Assembly (NCBI RefSeq): GCF_029962835.1
Contig: NC_080584.1
Coordinates: forward strand, 78,768,862 to 78,832,861
Length of the DNA: 64,000 nucleotides
Reading direction: 5' to 3'
Source: Magnolia sinica
Lineage: Eukaryota; Streptophyta; Magnoliopsida; Magnoliales; Magnoliaceae
The translations under genes and the position numbers were made by a program. The notes below the pieces were generated by a model. The model did not search any database. It was not told the origin of the DNA and saw only the letters and a list, made by a program, of their open reading frames with translations. Shown piece after piece: positions 37,217 to 49,776 of this stretch. Position 1 is the stretch's first letter; every line of letters begins with the position of its first letter.

Positions 37217-37719
37217 CTGTGGTCGGTGCTCTGTGGGCCCCACCATGATGTATGTGTTTCATCCATTCCGTTCATTCATTTTTACAGATCATTTTAGTGC
37301 TTGATTCCAAAAATGAGGGGGATGTAAATCTCAGGTGGACCACACCATAGGATAACAATAGTGATTGGATATCCACCATTAAAATCCTCCTAAGGCCCAC
37401 TGTACTGTTTATTTGACATCTAATTTGTTGATTAGGTCATACAAGCCAGGATGAAGGGAAAAAACAAAGATCAGCTTGATCCAAAACTTTTATTTCCCCC
37501 ATAAGGTTTTTAAATGGTCGACCCTCATTCAACACTGTTGGTTTCCTATAATGTGGTCCACTTGTGATTGTGATATATCTCATTTTTGGTCTCATTCTAT
37601 TAAATGATCTGGAAAAATAGATGAACGGAATGGATGAAACACATACATCATTGTGGAGGTCACAGACCACTGATCACCAGCCATTGGCGGGTGGCAGGGG
37701 GACTTGCCAATCCGTTTCC
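37217..37719. repeat. Mutator-like MITE lacking its left terminus
   Basis: It matches 55294-55796, including the right end GTTTCC and the following GATTCTTCT (37720-37728), which is one of the two 9-bp target copies. The outer about 40 bp of the left terminal repeat, and with it the left target copy, are missing. This marks the breakpoint of the duplicated block. Confidence 0.75.
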
Positions 37720-38163
37720 GATTCTTCTGTGATGAGCTGATAAACCTTCCTGACATTCTACACATGTCAAGTGGGTGAATGGGAAAGTACTAGTCAGGCA
37801 GGTCAGGTTAAGGGTTAACCAGAGCCCAACCTTACCTCAAGAGGACCTAACCATGCAAACCGGGTAGAATTCCAAGCTAAGGTTCCCAACCCAAACTTCT
37901 CCACCCACAACGTAAACTGGCTTAACCCAACACAAACACGTGATTTTCCCTAACCTGGCCTGAATTTGATTGACCTAAACCCAATTTGTAGACCTTGACA
38001 ACCTAGCCCAACCCAGCATGGGTCAATCAGGTTCGGGTCAACCCGAACTCAAGTTGCATACTTGCTCCGGCTCATGCTGTAAACTTAAAAACACTATAGT
38101 GCTGAGATTTTATAGAGCTGTGATACGCCAACTACCACATCAAAACGTGCCTCTGGTGGGCTT

Positions 38164-38896
38164 TGTTGGAGGCCGTTGCACAAAACCTTAGAATGTAGCC
38201 TCCCAAAAACACCAGAATTATGGAATAATAAAGCAATGAAATAAATTAAAGCACAAACCACACGACACAAGGGATTTTTATGTGGAAAACCCTCAAAGAG
38301 GTAAAAACCACGGGACCTCATCCAGATCAACAATCCACTATGAAGTAGAACGTTATAACCAATCACAAGCACACACCGCTTGGATCAAACCTTCTTCACT
38401 CACGCAGAAGTGGAAAAACAATAAGAGAATAAAGAAAAATGGAGAGATCTCACCGATTACGAGGACGTAGAAGAACTGAGATGTCGAGTGCACAATAGAT
38501 CACCTCTATGAGTATAACCTCCCTTCCACAAGTTTCCTCTCACTCTTTTTTTTTTCTCTCTCTCTCTCACACTTTTGATAGCCCTAAACCCTTTATCAAA
38601 CCCTTGTAAAGCTTTAGGAAACCCTCTTGTATTACTTAAAAAGCCCTAGGTAACTCCTATTTATAGTTTAGGAAACTTCCTTTCGCATGGATGCGAAAAC
38701 CACCTCAAAATTCCGTAATCCATACAAAATTGCGAAAGTGAATCTGTGTAACCTCGACTGGTCGAGCAGGGTCCTTGACTGGTCGAGCGGACCCTCGACC
38801 GGTCGAGTAGACCCCTCAATTGGTTGTGCAGCGCGGAGAAAATTAAACCCGAAGTCGCTAGAGTTCGAGTCGAGCCTGGGAGGAAAAATCCCATCA
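38164..38896 (-). repeat. 3' LTR of the copy-1 copia fragment
   Basis: It runs from TGTTGGAGGCC to CCCATCA on the plus strand and is followed by the polypurine complement AATCTCCCCC (38897-38906). It is the same family as 56256-56961. A minus-strand TATA (ATTTATAG, 38659-38666) precedes a CT-rich run (38550-38569) in the transcribed direction. Three CGAC(T/C)GGTCGAG palindromes lie at 38757-38810. Confidence 0.82.
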
Positions 38897-38911
38897 AATC
38901 TCCCCCTTTCG

Positions 38912-39716
38912 GACTCAGGAGAGATCCGCCTTCTTCAAGCTAGGTAGGTTTCTATAAACCTTAAATTTACCCTTGAGCAATGCCTTGGTCATCATATCTG
39001 ACCCATTATCATCCGTGTGGACCTTCTCAAGCTATAACATCTTCTATTCCAAAGTATCACTGATCCAGTGATACCGAATTTCTATGTCCTTCGACTTGGA
39101 GTGCTGACTTAGATTCTTACTCAAGTGAATAGCACTTTAACTATCGCAATAGACCACGTGCTGCTCTTACTTCAGGCTAAGTTCCTGTAGGAACCTCTTC
39201 ATCCAAAGCATCTCTTTACATGCCTTTATAACCGCAATGTACTCGGCATCTATCGTCAACAATGCTATGACCTTCTATAGCTTACTCTGCCAAGAGACCG
39301 CTCCCCCTGCAAACGTGAACATGAACCCCGATGTAAACTTCATGGAGTCTATATCACCTGCCATATCTGCATCTGTGTAGCCCTCTAACATAGTTTTTTC
39401 ATCACCACAGCATAGGCTCAACCTAGATTAGCCACTTAGAGACCGCAATATCTACTTCACTGCTGCCCAATGCTCTTTACCATGATTGTCAAGATACCGG
39501 CTGATAACATCAACCGCATATGCTATGTCTGCGCGTGTACATACCATAGCATACATCAAACTTCCTACTACTGACGCGTAGGGTATCTTCTGCATCTCAT
39601 CCACCTCTGCCTTCGTCTTAGGACACTGACTATCGCTCAATCTGAAGTGACCATCTAGTGGAGTATTGAGGCTTTGCTGCATTTATATTGAACCGCTCTA
39701 GGATTTTCTCAATATA
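38912..39716 (-). pseudogene. Copia RNase H remnant, copy 1
   Basis: The minus strand reads the end of a copia polyprotein: PYASVVGSLMYAMVCTRADI (about 39500-39600), MLEGYTDADMAGDID (around 39340-39390) and a terminal MTKAL segment. Stops and frameshifts are frequent. The reverse transcriptase and everything upstream are missing, because the LTR-like sequence at 39722 replaces them. It is the same locus type as 56977-57778. Confidence 0.82.
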
Positions 39717-39721
39717 CCACT

Positions 39722-42478
39722 TGTAACGCCCCAAACTCGGAAAACGGGCTCACAAAATTTTTGATCGTCAAATCCGGCGCTGAAAACCTCCATAGTGCCC
39801 CATTCTCGGCTCCCGGCACTCATGAGCCAGATTCCGATCCTGGGATCCTACAAGGAGAATTTTCAGTGTGAATTTTTTTTTTTTTTTAATGAAGAATAAC
39901 CACAAGCATAATCAAGTCACAAACAACATTACCACTTATCCACCAATATAAACATTTGAATACAATGCTGAAAGGAAAATACATATGTATCAAAATCAAA
40001 ACTCCAGAAGTCCGCTGCACGCTCTAAGTTCTACACTGCTATGACCTAACGCCACCTGTACGCATCTATCATACACAAGCTTATAGAAAGCTTAGAGGGT
40101 GGTGAAAGTATGTGTAAGGTAAGTACCAAGTACACAATAAAGCCCATAAATCATACATCATCGGAGTAAGCGGAAATACTGACAAGATCATGAATCATAC
40201 GATATCAGTGTAAGTAGAAATATACTTATAAGTCCATGACTCATATAATATCAGAGTACGCAATGTAATATGCAGATCCTGACAAGTCCGTCTAAGCCAT
40301 ATAAGTGCAATAACGTAGCAATACAAAATGCCATATGCCATGGATGAAATGCAATATGCGATGCGAATGAAATGACCAAGCTGGAGTGAAGTCAGGATGA
40401 TAGTATGTAGTATTGTAGGCTATAGGGTCCATCACAAGGGAATTCTATCCAAACCAGTCTCACACTTAAATTTGGATAGTCAAATATAATGTGGTAAACT
40501 CCTGATCTCAGGTTAGTCACACGCCCAACCGAAATCCTAGCCATTGCGAAGGTACACGCAACAAATAGTTGCGCACCACCAGCCCGAGTGGATAGTGAAT
40601 GGATGAATGAATGAGTATACCACTCCTACTCAATCAGTCCACGTATTAGTACTGTACATCTCTGGGATCATCACCGGGGTCTAGTACACTCCACACTGAC
40701 TGTCATCTCCCTAGCCACACAACCCAACGAGTGGAAGAGACTATACTATACGCCTGACTAGTAGTCTACCAATACCTATCCGGCTCGTTGATAGCGTACT
40801 CATTTGCGAGCTGGTCAAACTCAGCCTAGCTTATAGCCCCCTCACTCCGGCGAATAAGGCCACACCCCCTCCCAACCTACCACAACACAGTGAGAGACTG
40901 GCCTACTGGTATTTGGCATTCAGGCGCTCATGTATCCACTCGGTCTAGACGTTGGGGCATCTCCTGACCTCGGAGGTTTAGGGACTTTCACCCACGAAAA
41001 TTCAAAGTGCCCATATGCTCGAACCAAACATTTTCGTTGTCCCATCTGGCCATCCACAACATACCTGTGGAGGTCACAGCCCTGATGTCTTTAGGGCATA
41101 TAGTAATTACAGTCACACAATGCAAGATGCATGAGTCATGTAGTCCAATCATGCATCAATCATGCGCATACCATGCGCTCATGTGGGATAACTCCCCCTA
41201 TCAAGGAGTCTCATAAACCATCTATACTATGGCATATGTAAGGGTCAATTACATCTCACAATAAATATACAGATGATACGTATGGGCATGTATCATGATG
41301 CTATGTATGCTGTCACATACTTATAATCGGTATCAATAACCGGCATCAACAATCGGCATTGACAATGTAGACATTTAACCAACATTGCCCCCAAGGAATG
41401 GCCCACATAAAGCCTAACATTACATAAGGACCTAATATACAACACCATGGGCCTCACTCAAAAGCTTAATACACATCACGATGGGCCTCTCACATGTGCC
41501 TAATATACATCACAATGAACTCCATCGACCGGCCCTCAAATGGATCACAATGGGCCTCATCGCATAGACCTCAAATTCATCACATTAGGCCTTAAACACA
41601 GGCTGCATATTCATCACATAAGTCTTAACAATCAGCCTTGACAATCGAAATCGACCTCAACAATTGGAATTAGCCTCGATACTCGGTCTCGACAATCGAA
41701 ATTGGTCTATACAATCGGCCTCAACAATCGGAATCGGTTTCGATAATCGGAATCGGCCTATACAATCGGCCTTAACAAATTGGAATCGACCTCGATACTC
41801 GGCCTCGACAATCAGAATCGGCCTTGATACTCTGCCTCAATAATCGAAATCGGCCTCGACAATCGGAATCGGCCTATACAATCGGTCTCGACAAATCAGA
41901 ATCGGCCTCGAAAATCGGAATCGGCCTATATAATCGGCCTCAACAAATCAAAATCGGCCTCGATACTCGAACATGACAATCGGAATCGGCCTATACAATT
42001 GGCCTCGACAATCGGAATCGGCATATACAATCGGCCTCAACAAATCAGAATCGGCCTCGATACTCGGCCTCGACAATAGAAATCGGCCTATACAATCGGC
42101 CTCGACAAATCAAAATCGGCCTCAATACTCGGCCTCGACAAATCCGAATCGGCCTCGACAATTAAAATTGGCCTATACAATCGGCCCCGACAAATCAAAA
42201 TCGGCCTCAATACTCGGCCTCGACAATCGGAATCAGCCTCGATACTCGTCCTCGACATTTGAAATCGGCCTATACAATTGGCCTCGACAAATCAGAATCG
42301 GCCTCGATACTTGGCCTTGACAATCGAAATTGGCCTATACAATTGGCCTCGACAGTCAGAATCGGCCTCGACACTCGGAATCAGCCTCGACAAATCAGAA
42401 TCGGGCTCAATACTCGGCCTCGACAATCGAAATGGGCCTATACAATCGGCCTCAACAAATCAGAATTGGCCTTGATAC
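39722..42478 (+). repeat. LTR-like sequence starting TGTAACGCCCC, left part
   Basis: TGTAACGCCCCAAACTCGG at 39722 has the form of an LTR start common in several plant gypsy families. It joins directly to disrupted copia sequence, as expected of an insertion. About 1.9 kb of non-coding sequence and a minisatellite follow until the SIRE element at 42479. The right LTR end and a matching second LTR were not found, so it could be a solo LTR, a truncated LTR or another long non-coding element. Confidence 0.5.
41627..42478. repeat. Minisatellite of ATCGGCCTCGACA and ATCGGCCTATACA words
   Basis: About 11 copies of a TATACAATCGG-type word alternate with CCTCGACAAATC and CCTCGATACTCGG words, forming irregular higher-order units of about 60-70 bp. 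Open frames through this array (such as 41973-42320) are repeat artefacts. It continues after the SIRE element at 53488. Confidence 0.9.
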
Positions 42479-44491
42479 TATAAGTGCTAAGGTTTCTAGT
42501 TCCTATAATTGTCAAATTTTGTACTATCAAAACCTCTCTTAGAATCTATGTCCTGTGTAGCTTATTTACATAATGAAGACAATGCATCTCTCAAGAACAA
42601 AGATCTTTACTTCAAGAAATGCAAGTTTACATGGTCATGTTCAAGTACAATATCAAGTGTGTATTCAATGTTCAAGATTCATAGTTCAAGGTCCAAGTCA
42701 AGATAAAGTTCTTATATTTTAAATCTCAAGCTCAAGATTCAAGATATTTCAAGTTTAAGCTTCTTAAAGTTACAAATTCAAGGTTGAATATATTTCAAGC
42801 TGAAGCTTCTTACAAGTCAAGACAACGTTCCTAGTCTTTGAATCTCAAGTTCAAACTTCAATGGTAGTCAATTTCAAGCTTCAGAAGTTTCAAGTTCAAG
42901 CTTCATCATGTGTAATGATCACAAGCTTCGTGAACTTCAAAGATCAACTATCAATCGAAGGAAAAGAAGTTTCAATGTTCATACATCACTAACAAGGTAT
43001 AAATGACCTGAGATTGACCTTAGGGTAAGTCATTTTGAATACATAATTCAATTAGATCATTTTATAAGTGAATAGACTGTTTCTTGACTAGTCTTGGACT
43101 CTGTTCGACTAGTCCTAGTACTGGCACGATCAGTTTAAGAAATTCCTCAACCAGTCCTAAGTTTGTTACAAATTTTTAGAATTTTTTGTTAAGCCTTGAT
43201 CAGTCCTGGAGACTGCTCGACCGGTCGTGTGAACAGTGCTCCACTCGTTCTCGATCAGTCTTGCAGTCTCGACTCGAAGTTCAGCAACTAAATCTGGTTC
43301 CACACGACCAGTCGTGGATAGGTCACGACCAGTCGTAGAGGTCCCTTGACCAGTTGGGAAGGGCCTACGACCAGTCTTGGAACGACTTTCTCTTATCGCA
43401 CCCAAATTTCAAAAATCTGTTGGTCCTACAACCAGTCGTGGAGACCACAGGACTAGTCGTGAACGCAATTTCTTTACTTATAAATAGAGCACGAATTTCA
43501 GAGTTTTTTTCATTCAATTCAAGCTAAATCAATATGCCACTCTGAGAGATAAGTTAGTGATCTTTTTTAAGTTATATTGTGCTCATTTAATATTCTCTTT
43601 TATTAGCTTTCTTTGTATTTAATTTTGAATTTCCGCATTCCAATTTTATTTGAAAGAGGGATTGAAGTATTCCTATTTCTTGGAATTAAAATCAAATCAA
43701 CCTAGCCCAAGGTACTTCAAATCTAAAATCAATTTAGAACCTAGAACCATTTCATAAGTGAGTTTGGACATTAAACTTCTACGTTGAACTTCTACTCCGA
43801 TTTGGTTCTTCTGGGCTTCATCAAAAGAGAATATCTAGGTATTTTACATTATTGTAAATTTCTGTATTTTGATTTCATTGAGATTGAGGCAGAAAAATCT
43901 CTTTGTTTTGGTTTGTCTGAGGTGATCTAGAAAACTCAGAGTATGAGATTTTTAAATTGTGTAAGCCCACTTGAAAGACACAATTGTGAGGGTTTTAGGT
44001 GAACCTGAAAACTTATTTTCATAGTAAACGCTAATATCCACTGTGTGTGGATATTAGGAGTGGAGTAGTTGTGTGGTTGTTGTTTAACAATTGATGTACC
44101 CACAAGCAAACCATTATAATTTCTGGTCTTGTGGATTGATTGTTTATTTCTTTTTGTAGATGATTGTAATTGCCCTTTTTGCATTGTGGAGAATGTTGCA
44201 ATTTCTTTTATGCAAGTGTGGAGAATGTTGTAATAACTTAGATTTCTTTCCTTGCTATTTATTTCTTTATTCCTCTGTATTAGTTTGAGTTTTTGATACA
44301 CAAACCGTTCTAGTAAGGTTGTCTTGCCATAAACCCTTAGTTTTTATGGTATAAGGTTATCCTTAGAACAACATCTGTATCAACCTCTCAATACTCGTTC
44401 ATTTGAAATCTATTGCTATGGTATTTTTAAATTTGGCATAGTCCTATTCACCGCCCCCCCACACTCTAGGATATATAGTATGGCCTTTTCA
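42479..44491 (+). repeat. SIRE-type 5' LTR
   Basis: 2013 bp. About 13 CGACCAGTCGTGG-like words, many imperfect palindromes, occur at about 43085-43465. The first bases are TATAAG rather than the usual TG. The LTR end is fixed by the adjacent primer site and the exact target duplication. Confidence 0.9.
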
Positions 44492-44493
44492 AG

Positions 44494-44505
44494 TGGTATC
44501 AAAGC
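44494..44505 (+). other. SIRE-type primer-binding site
   Basis: TGGTATCAAAGC lies three bases after the 5' LTR. It is a tRNA-Met type primer site with one mismatch from TGGTATCAGAGC. Confidence 0.8.
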
Positions 44506-44576
44506 CTAATAGCTCGTTTTTATTGTTATTAATTTTTGGATTAATTTCCTGAGCTAATCGATCTGAGCTTTGTAAG

Positions 44577-46082
44577 ATGTCAAATTTTAATACCTTATCA
44601 GTCACTAGGCCTCCACCATTTGATGGCTCCAATTATGCCTATTGGAAAGCCAGGATGAGAATTTTCTTAAAATCCATGGATGAGAGCGTGTGGCAAGCCA
44701 CAGTGACTGATTGGACCCCTCCTACCACTGAAGTAACTGGCATCGATGGATCCAAAACTATGAAAGTTACACCCTACTTCTCTTGGACCACACTTCAGAA
44801 AAGTGAGAGTAGTGCCAATACAAAAATGCAATCACTTACCCACTATCGCTGAATGAATTCAAAAGAATTATATCCTGTGATATTGCAAAGCAAGCCGGAG
44901 ATATTTTAGAAATGACACACGAGGGAACATCAATTATTAAGAAATATAAAGTCCAAATCCTCACAACTAAATTTGAGGAAATACATATGGAGGAAAGTAA
45001 AACTTTTATAGACTTTTATACTAGATTAAATGACATTGTTAACTTTATGTGGGGTCTCGGTGATAAAATCCCGGAAAGTAAAGTCTGTGCAAAGATACTA
45101 CGCTTACTACCTAAACGATTCAATTAAAAGGTGACTGCAATACAGGAACTTTGTGATATGGAAAATATTAGGGTAAAAGAATTAGTTGGGTCATTACAGA
45201 CCTATGAGTTAAACTTTAAAGCTCCTAAAGGTAAATCCATTGCCCTTAAATCTTCTAAATGTTTTTTTTTTCCAGAAAATAGTAATAATTCTGATTTAGA
45301 AAATTCTAAAGATGATATGGCCCTTCTAGCAAAAAAGTTTTGATTTTTAAAAATATAATGATAAGAAAATATCTAAATCTAAAACTTGGAAATCATTAAA
45401 AGATAGCCAATGTTACAACTACCATGAATATGGGCATTTAGCAAACAAGTATCCTAAAAAGGACAAACCCAAAAAGAAGGGTATGTTGGCTACTTGGGAT
45501 GAATCTTCCTGCTCTGAAGCCTCTTCTGAGTTAGAAGATTCTGAAACCGAGTCGAGTAATGAAGTTAAAGCCCTTATGACTCTAGCCAAGTTCATATTTT
45601 CAGATAATGATGATTTAACTAGTGAAGAAAATCTTAATAGTGATCATGAAAATGAAGAAGATCTTCAAGATGCTTACAATGCCCTACACAAGGAAAGTTG
45701 TAAAATTGCGGTAAAACTAAAACTTCAGAAAGAAAAGTTATCGAAACTTAAAGAAAATTTTGACACTCTTATTTTAGAAAAATCCCACATTTTAGATTGT
45801 TTTGAAAAAACTAAATGTGATTTATATTTCAAAACCTCCCTTATTGAAAATTTAAAATCTGAGAATGAAAAACTAAAACTTGAAGTCTCTTCATTTTTGA
45901 GTCTAAAAGACACATGGAGGTATGCCCAAGGTGATCCTAAGTTAGAAAAACTATCATCCGGATCCAGAAAATGTGGCGACCGATCCGGTTTGGACTACGA
46001 CAAAAATATTCCTCCCATACATAAGAATACTCCTCCTAGGTTTGCGAAAGGAGAGTCTTCAAACTCAAAAGGAAAAAGTTAA
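44577..46082 (+). pseudogene. SIRE-type gag remnant
   Basis: ATG 44577 opens MSNFNTLSVTRPPPFDGSN, with the PPxFDGxNYxYWKxRM start typical of this lineage. Frameshifts lie between 44852 and 44912 and between 45343 and 45483. The gag core resumes at 44912 (KYKVQILTTKFEEIHMEES). The zinc knuckle near 45410-45451 reads C-YN-Y-HEYG-H-LANK-Y, so its second and fourth zinc ligands are tyrosine instead of cysteine. The segment 45483-46082 is acidic then Lys/Leu/Glu-rich, probably a coiled coil (about residues 60-140 of that piece), matching the long gag extension of SIRE elements. It would form particles. Confidence 0.85.
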
Positions 46083-46121
46083 AATCAAAATTATCCTAAA
46101 AATGCTAAAACTTTTCAATCG

Positions 46122-47739
46122 TTGAAACCTAAAAGCAATCATATTAACTATAAAAATCCGAATCGTAATCCTTTAGCTAAAAAAATTGTTGATTTACTTA
46201 AGGAGCTCTTAAAATCTAACTCAAAGGGTCGGTCTTATATCAACTACAAACACAAAAAGACCAACTATACTCATAAACCCAAAACTATAATGAAATGGGT
46301 TCCTATGGTTACTTGCTTGGTTGCTCACACGGCTTTCAAAGTTTCAAGCCATTCAAAGTGGTACCTAGACAGTGGATGCTCCAGGCACATGACTGGTGAC
46401 AAAGGTCTGTTCACAAATCTTAAAGACATGACTGATGGTTCAGTCACATTTGGTGATGGTAGCAACTGCAGGATTATTAGCCAAGGTACGGTTCAACTTT
46501 TTAAGCTCCCTTTATTTGAGAATGTTTTATATGCAGAAGGTTTAAAACACAACTTATTAGGCATTTCTCAAATATGCGATAAAAATCATAGCGTAAAATT
46601 TTCTAACCTAGGGTATGAAACTTTAAATAAAAACGGTAATATTAACTGGTCGCAGAACTTCTGAAAACTACTATATTGTAAGTGACTCTAGCTCATCTAA
46701 TTTATCATGGTATATGGTCCATACCGATGAGACCGAGTTATGGCATGAACGCATTGGACATATACACTACCGTAACTTGTATAGATTGAGTAAAAGAGAG
46801 TTAGTAAGAAGCCTACTCAAAATACAAAAAATAGATAAAATATGTGATAAATGCCAGATTGGCAAGCAAACTAGGAGCTCTCACAAAAAGGTGGACTCCA
46901 ATGCCACATCTAAACCGCTTGAACTCCTCCATATGTATCTTATTGGACCAACTAGAATGAAGAGTCGAGGTGGCAAGAAGTACATACTGGTAATTGTTGA
47001 TGACTTTACCAGATATACTTGGGTAGTCTGCTTAAGAGACAAATCAAAAACTCTCGATGAAGTTAAAAGGATACTTGGACGTATCCAAACTGAAAAAAAG
47101 ACTCAAGTTTGTAAGATCCATAGCGATCATAGATCAGAATTTGAGAATAGCGGTTTTGAGAAGTTTTACAGTGATCAGGGAATATCACATGAATTCTCTC
47201 CGCCCAAAACACCACAACAAAATGGTATAGTAGAAAGAAAAAATAGAATGCTTCAAGAAATGGCAAATGTAATGTTAAACAGTATGAAGCTCCGTAAAAA
47301 TCTTTAGGCCGAAGCCGTAAATACTACGTGTTATATAATTAACCGGGTCTATACTAGAAAATCAAATAGTAAAACGTCTTATGAATTGTGGTTTGATAAG
47401 AAGCCCACTATCAAATACTTTCAAGTTTTTGGCAGCAAGTGCTATATTTTACGTGACCTAGAAAATCTGGAAAAGTTTGACACCAAAAGTGATGAAGGGA
47501 TATTTTTAGGGTGTGATCTGAATAGTCGAGCATATCGGGTTCTTAATAAGAGGACTGGTGTAATTCAAGAATCCATTAATGTGGTTATTGACGATCACTT
47601 GAATACACCTGTCACAAGTTCAGATAATGATGAAGTACTTCTAATTAATAAACCGGATTCTTCATCAAGTCAAAATAATTTTGAACTGAGGACTGTTAAA
47701 GACCATCCAACTAATCAAATTCTTGGAAACTCTCACTAG
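46122..47739 (+). pseudogene. SIRE-type protease and integrase remnant
   Basis: The protease active site WYLDSGCSRHMTG lies near 46360-46398. After a frameshift near 46664, the GAG-pre-integrase zinc segment (HERIGHIHY .. CDKCQIGK) and the integrase core follow in the frame of 46714. The first catalytic aspartate (LLHMDL in relatives) is tyrosine, codon TAT 46936-46938. The second (IHSDHRSEF) and the glutamate (NGIVERKN) remain. TAG at 47305 replaces a conserved tryptophan. The piece 47386-47739 is the C-terminal integrase region (VFGSKCYILRDLENLEKFD.., EGIFLGC). Confidence 0.87.
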
Positions 47740-47800
47740 TGTATGCACTTGTAGACAACTAGAAAATGTGTATAACTACGTGTGCTTTACATCTTAGATA

Positions 47801-49320
47801 GAATCGGCTAACGTAAAAGAAGCTCTTACTGATGAAAACTGGATAGTTACGATGCAAGAAGAGCTTAATCAATTTATTAGAAATGATGTTTGGTACTTAG
47901 TTCCTAGACCAAAAGATAAACATATTATCGGAACTAAGTAGATTTTTAAAAATAAGTCTGATGAACTTGATAATATTATTAGAAACAAGGCTGAACTGGT
48001 TGTATACGGGTACACTCAAATTGAAGGTATCGATTATGATGAGACCTTTGCCCCAGTAACTCGTCTTGAATCAATCAGACTATTTATATTTATTGTTTGC
48101 TTTAGAAAGTTCAAAATTTATCAAATTGATGTAAAGATTACTTTTTTAAATGGCGATTTGCATGAAGAAGTGTATATTAAACAACCAACGGGTTTTGAAG
48201 ACCCTAAGAATACTGATCATGTCTATCGCCTAAAAAGGCTCTCTACAGTTTAAAACAACCTCCCAAGGCAGGGTATGAAAAGTTGACTAAGTTTTTGCTA
48301 AGTCATAATTTTTTAATGGGAAGTGTTAATAAAACTCTGTTTGTAAAGAAACATAATGATAACATTTTAATAGTACAAATATATGTTGATAATATTATTT
48401 ATGGATCTACCAGTGCTAACATGATTATTGAGTTTGTAGATCTTATGAAATCTAAGTTCGAAATGAGCATGGTTGGAGAATTGAATTATTTTCTTGGGTT
48501 GCAAGTTAAACAGCAACCTGATGGTTTCTTTATTTCTCAAACTAAATATGGTCTAAACTTAATTTAAAAGTTCAAATTTGAGAATGGAAAAAATTTTGAT
48601 ACTCCTATGAGTACAACTCTAAAACTCTCAAAGGACTCTACAGGTAAGAAAATGGATCTTAAATTGTATCGCAGTATGATAGGTAGCTTGTTGTATTTAA
48701 ATGCGAGTTGACTTGATATTGCATTTAGCGTAAGGATTTGCGCTAGATATTAATCTGACCCTAAAAAGTCACATTTAACTGTTGTTAAGCGGATTATGCA
48801 ATATGTTGCAAGTTCAACTAATCCGGGTCTTTGGTATCCACATGATACTAGTGTTTAATTAGTTGGTTTCACTGATGCTGATTGGGCTGGTAACGTTGAT
48901 GATAGGAAATTTACCAGTGGTAGTTGTTTCTATGCTGTGAACTATTTAGTTTCTTGGCAAAGTAAGAAACAAAGAATCGCTCTCAACTGCTGAGGCTGAA
49001 TACATTGCTGTAGGTAATGTATGTACTCAGCTTGTATGGATGAAAAGAATGTTAAGCGATTACGGAATTGCATAGGATTCTATAGTTTTATATTGTGATA
49101 ATTCTAGTAAAATTAAGATATCTAAAAATTCAATCCATCATTCACGAACTAAGCACATTGATATTAGATATCACTACATTCGTGAGTTAGTGGAAGAAAA
49201 GACAATTACTTTGAAATACATTCCGACCGAGACTCAACTTGCTGACATTTTCACAAAACCGCTTGACAAAAGCAGATTTTCTAAATTGAAATTTGAGCTT
49301 GATATGTGCAATTTGAATTG
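47801..49320 (+). pseudogene. SIRE-type reverse transcriptase and RNase H remnant
   Basis: Copia reverse transcriptase is legible from ALTDENWIVTMQEELNQF (47820) through [19 protein letters not shown] and [21 protein letters not shown] frameshift near 48230 moves to the frame of 48283-48567. The catalytic box reads YVDN (48382-48393) instead of YVDD, which should abolish polymerisation. RNase H segments (VGFTDADWAGNVDDRKFTSG near 48865) are split by stops and a frameshift near 48970. The end motif ADIFTKPLD lies near 49241. About eight stops occur overall. Confidence 0.88.
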
Positions 49321-49776
49321 ATTATTCATGCATTTCTGTATTACATTGTATATATTTGTTATTTTATTTGTTTGAAATTTCAAATTTCAAGAAAATTGTA
49401 TATTTTTGGCTGTGTACGACCAGTCGAGTACATACTCGACCAGTCGTGGCACGACCGATTAAGCATGTCCTCGACTAGTCGTGTAGCACGGGTTTGATGT
49501 TTATTTAGGGAAAAATCCCTTTTTTCTTCATTTGGGTTTCTTCTCCAGCGAGTCTTAGCTCGACCGGTCAAACCCATCTCCCTAGTTCTTCAAGGTTAGT
49601 GCTTTATTTCCATTTTTCTTATAGATTTAAGTTCATATCACTTCTTTTTCATCTTTGGAGTGATTTATTTCTTGTTTCATTGAGGTTTTTGGGGTTTTCT
49701 TCTCCAAAATCTGATTTTGAAAAAACCCACTCTACTTCTTTTACAACCCTTTGATTCCTTGATTTCCTAATTGCAA

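Larger units (their letters stand above)
37217..39716. repeat. Duplicated block, copy 1
   Basis: This stretch is collinear with 55294-57778 at well over 90% identity by eye. It contains most of a MITE, about 440 bp of spacer, a copia 3' LTR and the end of a copia pol. It starts inside the MITE's left terminal repeat and stops at the LTR-like TGTAACGCCCC sequence at 39722. Confidence 0.85.

Noticed and set aside
41627-42478. Spaced direct repeats considered as a CRISPR array
   Set aside because: The repeats are adjacent minisatellite words without unique spacers of constant length, and the DNA is plant retrotransposon DNA.
41973-42542. Open frames with repeated IGLYNWPRQSESA-type peptides
   Set aside because: They are read from the ATCGGCC minisatellite, whose unit lacks stops in several frames. 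There is no coding context.
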